DNA of 47,616 bases. Source: Negativicutes bacterium (GTDB lineage Bacteria > Bacillota_C > Negativicutes > Sporomusales_B > JARLHX01). The notes under the pieces are model-generated. The model was not told the origin of the DNA. It searched no databases and saw nothing but the letters and a program-made list of their open reading frames with translations. The stretch spans positions 1-47,616 of the forward strand of contig JARLHY010000192.1 of assembly GCA_031292015.1 (NCBI GenBank). The letters run 5' to 3'. The number at the start of each line of letters is the position of its first letter. Positions within the stretch are counted from its first letter, which is position 1. Positions 40,637 to 47,616 of this stretch are shown piece by piece. A program made the translations under genes and the position numbers.

Positions 40637-41749
40637 ATGTTTCGATTATCGCTCAGATATGTTCGACCCGGGTTGGTCGTTGCCCGCAGCATTCATCACG
40701 CCAACGGCACCCTTCTTCTCGGACAGGGCGTTGAACTGGATAACCGCCTCATTGCCAGACTGGCCACCATGGGCGTTGATTCGGTGTACGTAAAAAACCC
40801 CTATTTCGCCGGTGAGCCGACGGAAGTAATCAGTGAAAAAACCCGCATCACCACAACCAAGCTGACCCATAACGCTTTTGAAACCTACCGCCAGCGCGGC
40901 ACAATCAACCTGGGCGACCTGCAGCGGGTGATCAAAATGCTGGTGGAGGATGTCACCGATAACCGCCAGGTCCTGATTCAGCTTACCGATATCCGCACTC
41001 ATGACGATTATACTTTCGGCCATTCGATCAACACCTGTATCCTCTCCGCCATGATTGGCGTAAAAATGCGTCTCAAAGAGCACCAGCTGAAAGAACTGGC
41101 TCTCGGAGTCATCCTTCACGATCTCGGCAAGACGCTTCTTCCCAAAGAATTGTTAAATAAAAAAGAGCCGCTCCTGCCAGAGGAACGGCGACGGATCGAG
41201 GAGCACGCGACCAGCGGTTTCGAGGTGCTCAGACAGCAGGGATCCATCCCGCTGATGTCGGCCCATGTGGCCTTCCAGCACCATGAAAATTATGACGGAA
41301 GCGGCTATCCGCGTGGCCTTGCCGGAGAGGACATCCACCTCTACGCCCGCATTGCCGCCATCGCCGACCTATATGACGCCATCACCTCCGACCGGCCCTA
41401 CCGGCCGGCCATGCTCCCTCACGAGGCCTACGAAGTGGTTCTGGGCTCCCGCGGCGTAAAGCTGGATCCGGCGATAACCGACCTCTTCCTGGAAAATGTG
41501 GCCCTCTTCCCGATAGGAACCATGGTTCTTCTGGACAGCGGGGAGACCGGAGTGGTCACCGCGGTTCATCCCGGTCTGCAGGCCCGGCCTGTGGTAAAAG
41601 TGATACTGGACAAGTTCGGTCAGCAGTTGCCTGGCCAGGATCATATCATCGACCTGACCAAAGAGCTGACTAAATTCATCGTCAAAGTTTTCAAGCCAGA
41701 AGAGGTGGTCGCCCTCAGCCGCGGCGAAGCATCCGGCGCCACTGCCTGA
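40637..41749 (+). CDS. HD-GYP c-di-GMP phosphodiesterase
   Basis: 370 residues from ATG with GGGAGG upstream. N-terminal region (about 1-105) of a DUF3391-like type, followed by HD-GYP (about 130-300): FGHSINTCILSAMIG, ILHDLGKTLLPKEL, QHHENYDGSGYPRGL, and IAAIADLYDAITSDRPYRPA. HD-GYP hydrolyses c-di-GMP to pGpG or GMP. It balances the diguanylate cyclase at 32885. The C-terminal 60 residues hold a small extra domain. Confidence 0.95.
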   Translation: MFRLSLRYVRPGLVVARSIHHANGTLLLGQGVELDNRLIARLATMGVDSVYVKNPYFAGEPTEVISEKTRITTTKLTHNAFETYRQRGTINLGDLQRVIKMLVEDVTDNRQVLIQLTDIRTHDDYTFGHSINTCILSAMIGVKMRLKEHQLKELALGVILHDLGKTLLPKELLNKKEPLLPEERRRIEEHATSGFEVLRQQGSIPLMSAHVAFQHHENYDGSGYPRGLAGEDIHLYARIAAIADLYDAITSDRPYRPAMLPHEAYEVVLGSRGVKLDPAITDLFLENVALFPIGTMVLLDSGETGVVTAVHPGLQARPVVKVILDKFGQQLPGQDHIIDLTKELTKFIVKVFKPEEVVALSRGEASGATA

Positions 41750-41793
41750 CAGCCGTGCCCGCGGTGAATCCCAAAGCCGCCGGGATACGAAAA

Positions 41794-41817
41794 CGCTCCC
41801 GGCGTTAACCGGGAGCG
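41794..41817 (-). terminator. bidirectional terminator between HD-GYP and YczE-like genes
   Basis: CGCTCCCGG (41794-41802), loop CGTTAA, CCGGGAGCG (41809-41817); TTTTC follows on the minus strand. Confidence 0.7.
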
Positions 41818-41834
41818 CAGCATCAGCCGCTAAA

Positions 41835-42488
41835 CTAGGCTGATTGTTTTCTTTTGGAATATAGCGGCTCATGGCGGATATCCTGAACCCTCTTTCCCAT
41901 GATGGTAAAAGCCAGCTGGATCGCTGGCCCCAGCGTGAAAGCGACGATCACCGTTCCGATTCCTATCGGCCCCCCCAGCAGATAACCGGCGACAGCCACG
42001 CCTGTTTCCAGCAATGTCCTCACCAGCCACACCGGCCAGCCGGTCTTGAGGATGGCTCCCACCATGAAACTGTCCCTGGGGCCGGCGCCAAAGGCCGCCG
42101 ACAGATAAAAAAAGCTGCCCCAGCCGATAACAAGAACCCCACCCAGCAGCATTGCCAACTGGGTGAACCACCGGCCCGGAACCGGAAGCCAGGAACTGGC
42201 CATGAACAAGTCGATAAATACCCCGATGAAATACATGTTGGCGATGGTGCCCCAGCCGGGCTTGATCCCCAGTAACGCGCTGAGAGCGATGACCGCCACC
42301 CCTGTCAGCTGGCTCACTTGCCCGAAGGTCAAAGGTATATAGTTGATAAGACCCAAATGAAAGGCGTCCCATGGACCTGTCCCCAAATTGCTTTTGACGG
42401 TCATCACAATGCCAAGTCCGAAAAGGCAAAGCCCCCAAAGCAAAGAAATCCCCCTGATGATCATGCCGATAGCTCTCCTTACTGTCAT
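41835..42488 (-). CDS. YczE/YitT-like integral membrane protein
   Basis: 217 residues, about five to six membrane segments. Two internal repeats each carry a turn motif: NLGTGPWDAFHLGL and AFGAGPRDSFMVGA, the mark of YczE-family proteins. Function unknown; some are linked to peptide or metabolite export regulation. The first ATG at 42488 has GAAGAGG, the ATG at 42464 has AAGGAG; start uncertain by eight codons. Single gene. Confidence 0.88.
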   Translation of the reverse strand: MTVRRAIGMIIRGISLLWGLCLFGLGIVMTVKSNLGTGPWDAFHLGLINYIPLTFGQVSQLTGVAVIALSALLGIKPGWGTIANMYFIGVFIDLFMASSWLPVPGRWFTQLAMLLGGVLVIGWGSFFYLSAAFGAGPRDSFMVGAILKTGWPVWLVRTLLETGVAVAGYLLGGPIGIGTVIVAFTLGPAIQLAFTIMGKRVQDIRHEPLYSKRKQSA

Positions 42489-42659
42489 CCGCGGGCCTCT
42501 TCACCCTGACAACGAAATTATACCTCAATCTGGGATCGGCTGTGAACCCTCCAAGTAAATTTCCCTTTTCCAGAAAATACTGTTAAAAGCGGGAAGGAGC
42601 AATACGGAAATATATCGAAATTTTAGGATCGTTGTCGACAAAGTGATGGAGGTAACTGT

Positions 42660-44657
42660 ATGCGTCTAAATTTTTTTGCCCAAATGGTTGTCCTGGTTCT
42701 GGTTCTGACGATTGCCGCGACAGGCATCACCGGTCTGGTCCTGCTGAGTGGCATGGAAACAAGTCTGAAAGGCGCCATCAACCGTGAGGTACAGGGCCAG
42801 GTCGGCGCTTTGGCCGACAGCATCGAAAATATGCTGCAAGATAAAATCAAAACAGGACAGATGATCGCCAGCCACAGCCATGTCATCGGCAGCGACCCGG
42901 TGGGAACGAACGAACTGCTAAGCGCGGTCCAGAAAAACGACTCCGTCTCCTACGAGGCTGTCAACATCGCCGACAGTGCAGGGCGGCTGACTTACTTCGC
43001 TCCCGCCGCCGGCGCCGCCAAAATGATCGGCGTTTCCGTGGCCGACCGGCAATATTTCAAGGAGGCCATGCAGACAGGCAAAACGGTCATCAGTGATGTC
43101 CTTATTTCTAAAGACTCCGGCAGCCCGGTCATTTTGATTGCCACCCCGATCAAGGACGGCTCAGGCGCTTTCGCCGGCATCGTCAGCCAGGTCGTCAAGC
43201 TGGATGCCGTGGAAGCGTTGCGGGCCAAGATCAAACTCGGCGAGACAGGCTATGCCGGCATCAGCACCAACGTCAACGGAAAATCGATCATGATCGCCCA
43301 CCCTGATAAAAATCTTGTCAAAGAACAAAAGGATGTGGCGTCCAACATCATCGTCCGGGCGACCATGGGCGGACAAAAGCAGCTGATGAGCTTCAAGGGC
43401 CTAAACGGCACCGACATGATCGGCGCCACCGCCATTGTCCCCTCAACCAACTGGATTATCACCGCCATGGTGCCGGAAAGGGAAGTATACGCCGAAGTAA
43501 CCGCCAACCGCTATAAAATGCTGGCAATCCTGACGGTAACAATCCTTGTGGTTATTCTTTTCACCTGGTATTTCGCCCGCAGGATCGCCCACCGCCTTAC
43601 GGCGCTGGTCCAGAAGGTCACCCGGGTGGCTAACGGCGACCTGAGGTCGGCGGCCGCCACCGTCGCCGCCGCCGATGAGATCGGGCAGCTGGAAAGGGCG
43701 CTGAACGCCATGGCCGAAAACCTCAGCGCCGTCATCCGGCAGGTCGCTTCATCGGCCGAACAGGTGGCCTCATCCTCCCAGCAGCTGACCACAGGCGCTG
43801 AGCAGTCGGCCGAGGGTGCCGGCCAGGTCGCGGCATCCATCACCGAGGTTGCCGCCGGCACTGAGAAACAAACGGCCGCGGTGCGGAAAACCGCCGGCGT
43901 TGTCGAACGGATTTCCGCCGAGATCAAGCAGGCGGCAGCCAACGTCGACAACGTGGCAATTGCCGCCGATAAGGCCGCCGGCGCCGCCAAGGACGGCAGT
44001 ACAGCCGTGGAAGCAGCGATAACCAAGATGAACAGCGTCGAAGCCAAGGTAATGAGTTCGGCCGAAGTTGTCGCCAAACTGGGGGAACGTTCGAAAGAAA
44101 TCGGTCAGATCGTCGACACCATGTCCGGTATCGCCGGCCAGACCAACCTCCTCGCCCTGAACGCAGCCATTGAGGCCGCGCGCGCCGGCGAACAGGGCCG
44201 CGGCTTTGCCGTGGTGGCGGAAGAAGTCCGCAAACTGGCTGAACAGTCTCAGGAAGCCGCCAAGCAAATCGCCGACCTCATTGCCGAAATCCAGGGCGAC
44301 ACAGACAGCGCCGTAATCGCCATGAACGAAGGCAGCCAGGAAGTGAAGATCGGCGCCGAGGTATTCAACTCCGCCGGGCGGGATTTTGCCCGGATCGTTT
44401 CCCTGGTAGACGAGGTCTCGCGCCAGGTGAAGAACATCACCGCCGCTATCCAGCAGGTATCCGGCGGCAGCCAGGAGATCGTTTCCGCCGTGCGGGAAAT
44501 CGACGCCATCAGCAAGGAAACCGCCGGCCAGACTCAAACCGTGTCAGCGGTCACCGAGCAGCAGTCGGCTTCTATGGAGGAGATAGCCGCCTCCAGTGAA
44601 GCGTTGGCGCAAATGGCCAAGGATATGCGGACCGCGGTGCAGCGGTTCAAAGTCTGA
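42660..44657 (+). CDS. methyl-accepting chemotaxis protein (dCache)
   Basis: 665 residues from ATG with GGAGG seven bases upstream. TM1 (about 10-30), periplasmic Cache sensor (about 35-280, with [22 protein letters not shown]), TM2 (about 285-305), HAMP (about 305-360), and methyl-accepting signalling domain with the hairpin tip [20 protein letters not shown] and [18 protein letters not shown]. No C-terminal CheR-tethering pentapeptide is visible. dCache domains bind amino or carboxylic acids, fitting an organism that chases organic acids; ligand unknown. No CheA/CheW nearby. Confidence 0.97.
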   Translation: MRLNFFAQMVVLVLVLTIAATGITGLVLLSGMETSLKGAINREVQGQVGALADSIENMLQDKIKTGQMIASHSHVIGSDPVGTNELLSAVQKNDSVSYEAVNIADSAGRLTYFAPAAGAAKMIGVSVADRQYFKEAMQTGKTVISDVLISKDSGSPVILIATPIKDGSGAFAGIVSQVVKLDAVEALRAKIKLGETGYAGISTNVNGKSIMIAHPDKNLVKEQKDVASNIIVRATMGGQKQLMSFKGLNGTDMIGATAIVPSTNWIITAMVPEREVYAEVTANRYKMLAILTVTILVVILFTWYFARRIAHRLTALVQKVTRVANGDLRSAAATVAAADEIGQLERALNAMAENLSAVIRQVASSAEQVASSSQQLTTGAEQSAEGAGQVAASITEVAAGTEKQTAAVRKTAGVVERISAEIKQAAANVDNVAIAADKAAGAAKDGSTAVEAAITKMNSVEAKVMSSAEVVAKLGERSKEIGQIVDTMSGIAGQTNLLALNAAIEAARAGEQGRGFAVVAEEVRKLAEQSQEAAKQIADLIAEIQGDTDSAVIAMNEGSQEVKIGAEVFNSAGRDFARIVSLVDEVSRQVKNITAAIQQVSGGSQEIVSAVREIDAISKETAGQTQTVSAVTEQQSASMEEIAASSEALAQMAKDMRTAVQRFKV

Positions 44658-44681
44658 CCGCCGGCTGACCCGGAATGCGAC

Positions 44682-44732
44682 AAAAAGGCTCCGAATATTG
44701 GACTAAACCCTGTCCAATATTCGGAGCCTTTT
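44682..44732. terminator. strong bidirectional terminator
   Basis: GGCTCCGAATATTGGAC (44687-44703) pairs perfectly with 44712-44728; TTTT follows on the plus side and TTTTTG on the minus side. It serves the chemoreceptor and the convergent amidase. Confidence 0.92.
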
Positions 44733-44746
44733 CTCTATTTACGGAC

Positions 44747-46177
44747 CTATTTTTCAACTGTCAGAGGCGGAGCGGCCGTACTGTAGCTGTGGGCTTGTTC
44801 GTACAGATGCGCGGCGGCGAACACCCGTCCCTCGCCGAACGGCCTCCCCTGAATCTGAAAGCCGATGGGGAGTCCGCCGGCCGTAAAGCCGCAGGGCAGC
44901 GAGATGGCCGGACAGCCGTTGAAATTGCTCAGTGAGGTTATCAGCGTCAGGATGACCTTTACCCGCGGATCGAGCACCTCTCCTCCGACGGAAATGGTGC
45001 TCTCGCCAACCGGAAAAGCCGGCAGAACCGTAGTGGGGGCGAGGAAGAAGTCGATCTCCCGGTAGATTGCCGCCCATTGCCGCTTATCCTCCTCGCGCAG
45101 GCGCTGGGCCTCGATATAAGAGCTGGCCGGGATATTCCTGCCTCTTTCCAGCCTTTGCAGCACACTGGGGCCGTACTTGCCAGGGCAGGTTGCCAGATAA
45201 GACGCATGATAAGTAAACGCCTCAGCCATCAGCATAGTGCTACGGACCGCGAAGGTTTCCCGGGACGGAAAAGGCAATTCTTTGATCCGGGCCCCACTTT
45301 CTGCAAACCACCGGACCACCCGCCGAAAAGCCTGCTCGACTTCCGGATCCAATAGGCCACTGTAATAATCCGGGCAAAGCCCCACTGTCGTCCCTTGCAG
45401 CGCCGCCGGACCGGCTGTAGCCACATATTCCGGATAATCCGGCACAGCGAAGCCGCTGGAGGTCGGATCAGCAGGGTCATAACCGGCGATTGCCGCCAGG
45501 ACGGCGGCGGTGTCCCACACCGATTTTGCCAGCGGTCCGGCGTGATCCAGCGACCAGCTGAGCGGAATCACCCCCCGGGTGCTCACTCGCCCATAGGTCG
45601 GTTTTATGCCTGTCACCCCGCACAAGGCCGCAGGTATCCTTATCGAGCCTCCGGTATCGGTGCCCAGCGAAAACAGCGAGCTGAAAGCCGCCACCGAAGC
45701 GGCCGAGCCGCCGCTCGACCCGCCGGGGATCATGGCGGTGTCCCAGGGATTTCGGCACGGCCCGAACCGGTCATTTTCGTTCGTTGTCCCGTAGGCAAAT
45801 TCATGCAGGTTGTTCTTCCCCACCAATATCGCTCCGGCCTGGTTCAACCGGTCGATAACCGCCGCGTTTTGATCCGGTATATGTTCTGACAGTATTTCCG
45901 AACCGGCGGTGGTACGGATTCCTTTGGTGAAATACAAGTCTTTGGCTGAATACGGAATACCGTGGAGAACACCCCGGTACCGCCCCTGCATGATTTCCTT
46001 TTCGGCCTGAGCCGCCGCCTGCAGGGCCTCATCCGCCAAAACGGTGATATAGGCGTTCAGCGCAGGTTCGGTTTTTTCAATCTGCCGCAGGCAGTCCCGC
46101 ACCAATTCCACCGGGGACAGCGCTCTGCCTTGAATGAGAGGTGCCAACTCCCGGATTGTTTTTCGCAAAAGCGTCAT
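44747..46177 (-). CDS. amidase signature family protein (GatA-like)
   Basis: 476 residues from ATG with AGGAG upstream (a GTG 24 bp earlier is unsupported). The Ser-cisSer-Lys triad is clear: Lys79 (SAKDLY), Ser154 (GGSSGGSAA) and Ser178 (DTGGSIR), at the same spacing as GatA. It hydrolyses an amide or may be a Glu-tRNA amidotransferase A-like enzyme. GatB and GatC are absent and the C-terminal region is not that of a classical GatA, so a stand-alone amidase is more likely. Single gene on the minus strand. Confidence 0.92.
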   Translation of the reverse strand: MTLLRKTIRELAPLIQGRALSPVELVRDCLRQIEKTEPALNAYITVLADEALQAAAQAEKEIMQGRYRGVLHGIPYSAKDLYFTKGIRTTAGSEILSEHIPDQNAAVIDRLNQAGAILVGKNNLHEFAYGTTNENDRFGPCRNPWDTAMIPGGSSGGSAASVAAFSSLFSLGTDTGGSIRIPAALCGVTGIKPTYGRVSTRGVIPLSWSLDHAGPLAKSVWDTAAVLAAIAGYDPADPTSSGFAVPDYPEYVATAGPAALQGTTVGLCPDYYSGLLDPEVEQAFRRVVRWFAESGARIKELPFPSRETFAVRSTMLMAEAFTYHASYLATCPGKYGPSVLQRLERGRNIPASSYIEAQRLREEDKRQWAAIYREIDFFLAPTTVLPAFPVGESTISVGGEVLDPRVKVILTLITSLSNFNGCPAISLPCGFTAGGLPIGFQIQGRPFGEGRVFAAAHLYEQAHSYSTAAPPLTVEK

Positions 46178-46492
46178 GCCTTGTCCATCTCCTTCCGCCA
46201 CTTGACAAGCTCCTTAGGAATATTTCGTCTGCCGCTCCGCCAGCTCCTTTTCTCGCGATAATTTTTTCCGGTGCCGACCAAACCATCCATTCTACGGTTC
46301 GTCGCCGCCGGGTCGACTTCCCGGGCGTCAGCACCCATCAAGCCGGCTGCCGAAAAAAACCGGAGCCCTGCTCTTTCGAACAAAGCCCCGACCTGGTATG
46401 CTTCGCATTCAATCCATCGAACTTTCCCTGGCAGCAGGCGCCATCACACGACTCGAAAACATTGTTTCGATACAAAACGTCCCGCTGGTTCC

Positions 46493-47059
46493 TCAGCTCT
46501 CGATGCCTATCTTCCCCAACGCGGTGTCAACCTCGTGCTCCCACAGCGAGCAAAAGGCCTCGACGAAGCCGCGGACGATGGACGATCCATACTGCTCGCC
46601 GATGGCGTCGATGGCGTCGATGAACGCCAACGGCCCCATCTGGGCTCCGGCCATCACCGTTTCGCGAAAATACTTCGTTTCTTGCGTCAAAAATGCCAAC
46701 TGGTCGGCGTGGGCCTTCTTTTCCCTGTCTGTCACAGGAGTCTCCTGCATCAGTTCTTCGTAGGCCGCGCAGTAATGCACCATCCTCGCAAGAAAGATGC
46801 CCTTGGGATTGACAGCGGGAATATCGCCGAAGAGTTCGGTAATCGTCGCATTCACGATATACTTTCCGTGCAGCAGGGTCCAGGATGCGTAGGCTTCTTC
46901 CAGGACATCCTCGGGATAATTGGTCCAGCGTCCGCCTTTTCCCCCGCCGCCGCGCCTGGGTTCGGGAATCAGCCGCCATTTTTCGTAATTCAGTAAGGTT
47001 CGTCTGGTAATGTTCACGCCCAAAGACTTGAGCGCCGTGACCACTTCATCAGGACTCAT
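46493..47059 (-). CDS. MerR-like HTH protein
   Basis: 188 residues, ATG with GGAGG five bases upstream. N-terminal winged HTH (about 1-65; LGVNITRRTLLNYEKWRLIPEP, then a Gly/Arg-rich turn and RWTNYPEDVLEEAYASW), as in MerR-type or phage-excisionase-like folds. The C-terminal 120 residues are helical (VHYCAAYEELMQETPVTDRE, DAIDAIGEQYGSS) with no known effector site. The transcript runs toward the amidase, 315 bp away; the gap holds no clear terminator, so cotranscription is possible. Confidence 0.75.
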   Translation of the reverse strand: MSPDEVVTALKSLGVNITRRTLLNYEKWRLIPEPRRGGGGKGGRWTNYPEDVLEEAYASWTLLHGKYIVNATITELFGDIPAVNPKGIFLARMVHYCAAYEELMQETPVTDREKKAHADQLAFLTQETKYFRETVMAGAQMGPLAFIDAIDAIGEQYGSSIVRGFVEAFCSLWEHEVDTALGKIGIES

Positions 47060-47178
47060 GGTGACCTCCGCTTATAAAGAAACAGCAATTTCTAGTTCCA
47101 TTTCTCATTATAGCGATATGTCCCACAGTCGTCAAACCTGAATCCATCCAGCAGCGGAGCTATCGCCACCGCCGTTAC

Positions 47179-47358
47179 TCAGCGCGTCCCCCTGCGGTTC
47201 ATACCCCACACACTTTTCAGCACATAAGGTTTGTTCCTGATCTGTCGCAGCGTCTGCAGCCGCCAGTATCGGCGATACTTCCATTTTTGCACGGCAGAAT
47301 AGACCACCGCCACCGCCACCAGTGCCCCGAAAATCAAAGCCCAGAATTGAAGATCCAT
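47179..47358 (-). CDS. 59-residue single-pass membrane protein
   Basis: ATG with GGGGGG six bases upstream (ATG two codons earlier is too close to it). One membrane helix FWALIFGALVAVAVVYSAV (5-23) followed by a very basic tail (KWKYRRYWRLQTLRQIRNKP). Orientation would be N-out or N-in with the positive end inside. No family recognised. A longer frame through 47592 in this reading is spurious because another gene ends at 47393. Possible membrane toxin or small regulator; only speculation. Confidence 0.7.
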   Translation of the reverse strand: MDLQFWALIFGALVAVAVVYSAVQKWKYRRYWRLQTLRQIRNKPYVLKSVWGMNRRGTR

Positions 47359-47392
47359 CAACATCCCCCCTGCCGACCGATCCACCGGCGGC

Positions 47393-47616
47393 TTAGTAGA
47401 ATTCGTATCCGACCAAAGCGTATTTTTCCAGCGGATCCAGGTTCTTAACAACCGCAACGACCTCGTCCAGCCGTTTCCCGAAATTGTTGAACCCTGAAGA
47501 CTGGCAGTGAACCCATTCTTCGCCGTACAATTCGTCCACGAACCGCATGATGTCCCGCGGCGTGACGATGGCAACCCAACAGCCCCAGTCAATCTGTTTC
47601 CCGTATAATTCGCCGG
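47393..47616 (-). CDS. C-terminal part of an unidentified protein (start off window)
   Basis: 73 visible residues read through the right edge in a frame other than the one that would extend the small membrane gene. They include YGKQIDWGCWVAIVTP, DIMRFVDELYGEEWVHCQSS and LDPLEKYALVGYEFY. Codons and residue mix look like a real soluble protein. Family not recognised. It ends 35 bp before the membrane protein start, so both are probably in one transcript. Confidence 0.7.
   Translation of the reverse strand, partial: GELYGKQIDWGCWVAIVTPRDIMRFVDELYGEEWVHCQSSGFNNFGKRLDEVVAVVKNLDPLEKYALVGYEFY

Noticed and set aside
43770..44537. 255-codon minus-strand frame inside the chemoreceptor
   Set aside because: Mirror of the repetitive Ala/Glu heptads of the signalling domain; no ribosome site and the plus gene is certain.
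1..47616. CRISPR arrays, rRNA genes, intact transposases, integrases
   Set aside because: Looked for; no spaced repeat array, rRNA core sequence or recombinase frame is seen in the window.

Overview
The window looks like chromosomal DNA of a spore-forming, diderm Firmicute (class Negativicutes, most like the Sporomusaceae). Several features support this. There is a SpoVT-type sporulation regulator. There is an AsmA-like protein of the kind found in cells with an outer membrane. Firmicute-style AGGAGG ribosome binding sites often precede TTG or GTG starts. The catabolic genes (FeFe-hydrogenase maturase, lactate-racemase family, 3-keto acid cleavage enzyme, aconitase/isocitrate-dehydrogenase-like enzymes, ferredoxins) are typical of anaerobic organic-acid users. 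The lineage is an inference; there is no rRNA gene in the window.

Layout. (1) 1-3182 is an accessory island ending at a tRNA-Arg(ACG) gene. It has an AT-rich HerA/FtsK-type ATPase cut by the left edge, an ankyrin-repeat protein and a phage-type HTH protein. A degenerate copy of the tRNA 3' end and its terminator at about 1560-1630 suggests two successive integrations. (2) 3.2-7.8 kb: LarA-family protein, an intergenic palindromic repeat element (4829-5255), HydE, and a TPM/LemA membrane pair. (3) 7.9-13.1 kb: a sigma-54-controlled acid-catabolic operon (BKACE enzyme, 3-hydroxyacyl-CoA dehydrogenase, AtoE-type transporter) with its PAS/AAA+ activator and a clear -24/-12 promoter. (4) 13.2-17.4 kb: two very small ORFs, a promoter-terminator leader, AsmA-like protein, PpnP, HD hydrolase and SpoVT. 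(5) 17.5-21.8 kb: a complete carbohydrate ABC importer with its own ATPase. (6) 21.9-31.9 kb: a long minus-strand cluster divergent from a LysR regulator. In transcription order it holds an isocitrate/isopropylmalate-type dehydrogenase, aconitase-family large and small subunits, a ferredoxin-domain protein with an unknown C-terminal domain, an unknown Cys-rich protein, a DASS di/tricarboxylate transporter, a 2Fe-2S-only FrdB-like protein and an FrdA-like flavoprotein. (7) 32-38 kb: a small Cys/Pro-rich protein, DJ-1/PfpI protein, diguanylate cyclase, nitroreductase, and an MFS / 2-hydroxyacid dehydrogenase / exported TIM-barrel group. (8) 38-47.6 kb: FMN-binding protein, carbohydrate-binding module, ferredoxin-nitroreductase, HD-GYP phosphodiesterase, YczE-like membrane protein, chemoreceptor, amidase, MerR-like regulator, a small membrane protein, and a gene cut by the right edge.

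The most interesting set is region 6. Transporter, FrdA-like flavoenzyme, aconitase and beta-decarboxylating dehydrogenase would fit a route for a tricarboxylate such as aconitate, tricarballylate or isocitrate. Two conserved-looking but unrecognised proteins sit inside the set, and the FrdB partner has lost its 4Fe-4S half. The substrate is inferred, not shown. Region 3 is a second self-contained acid-utilisation operon whose control can be read directly from the DNA.
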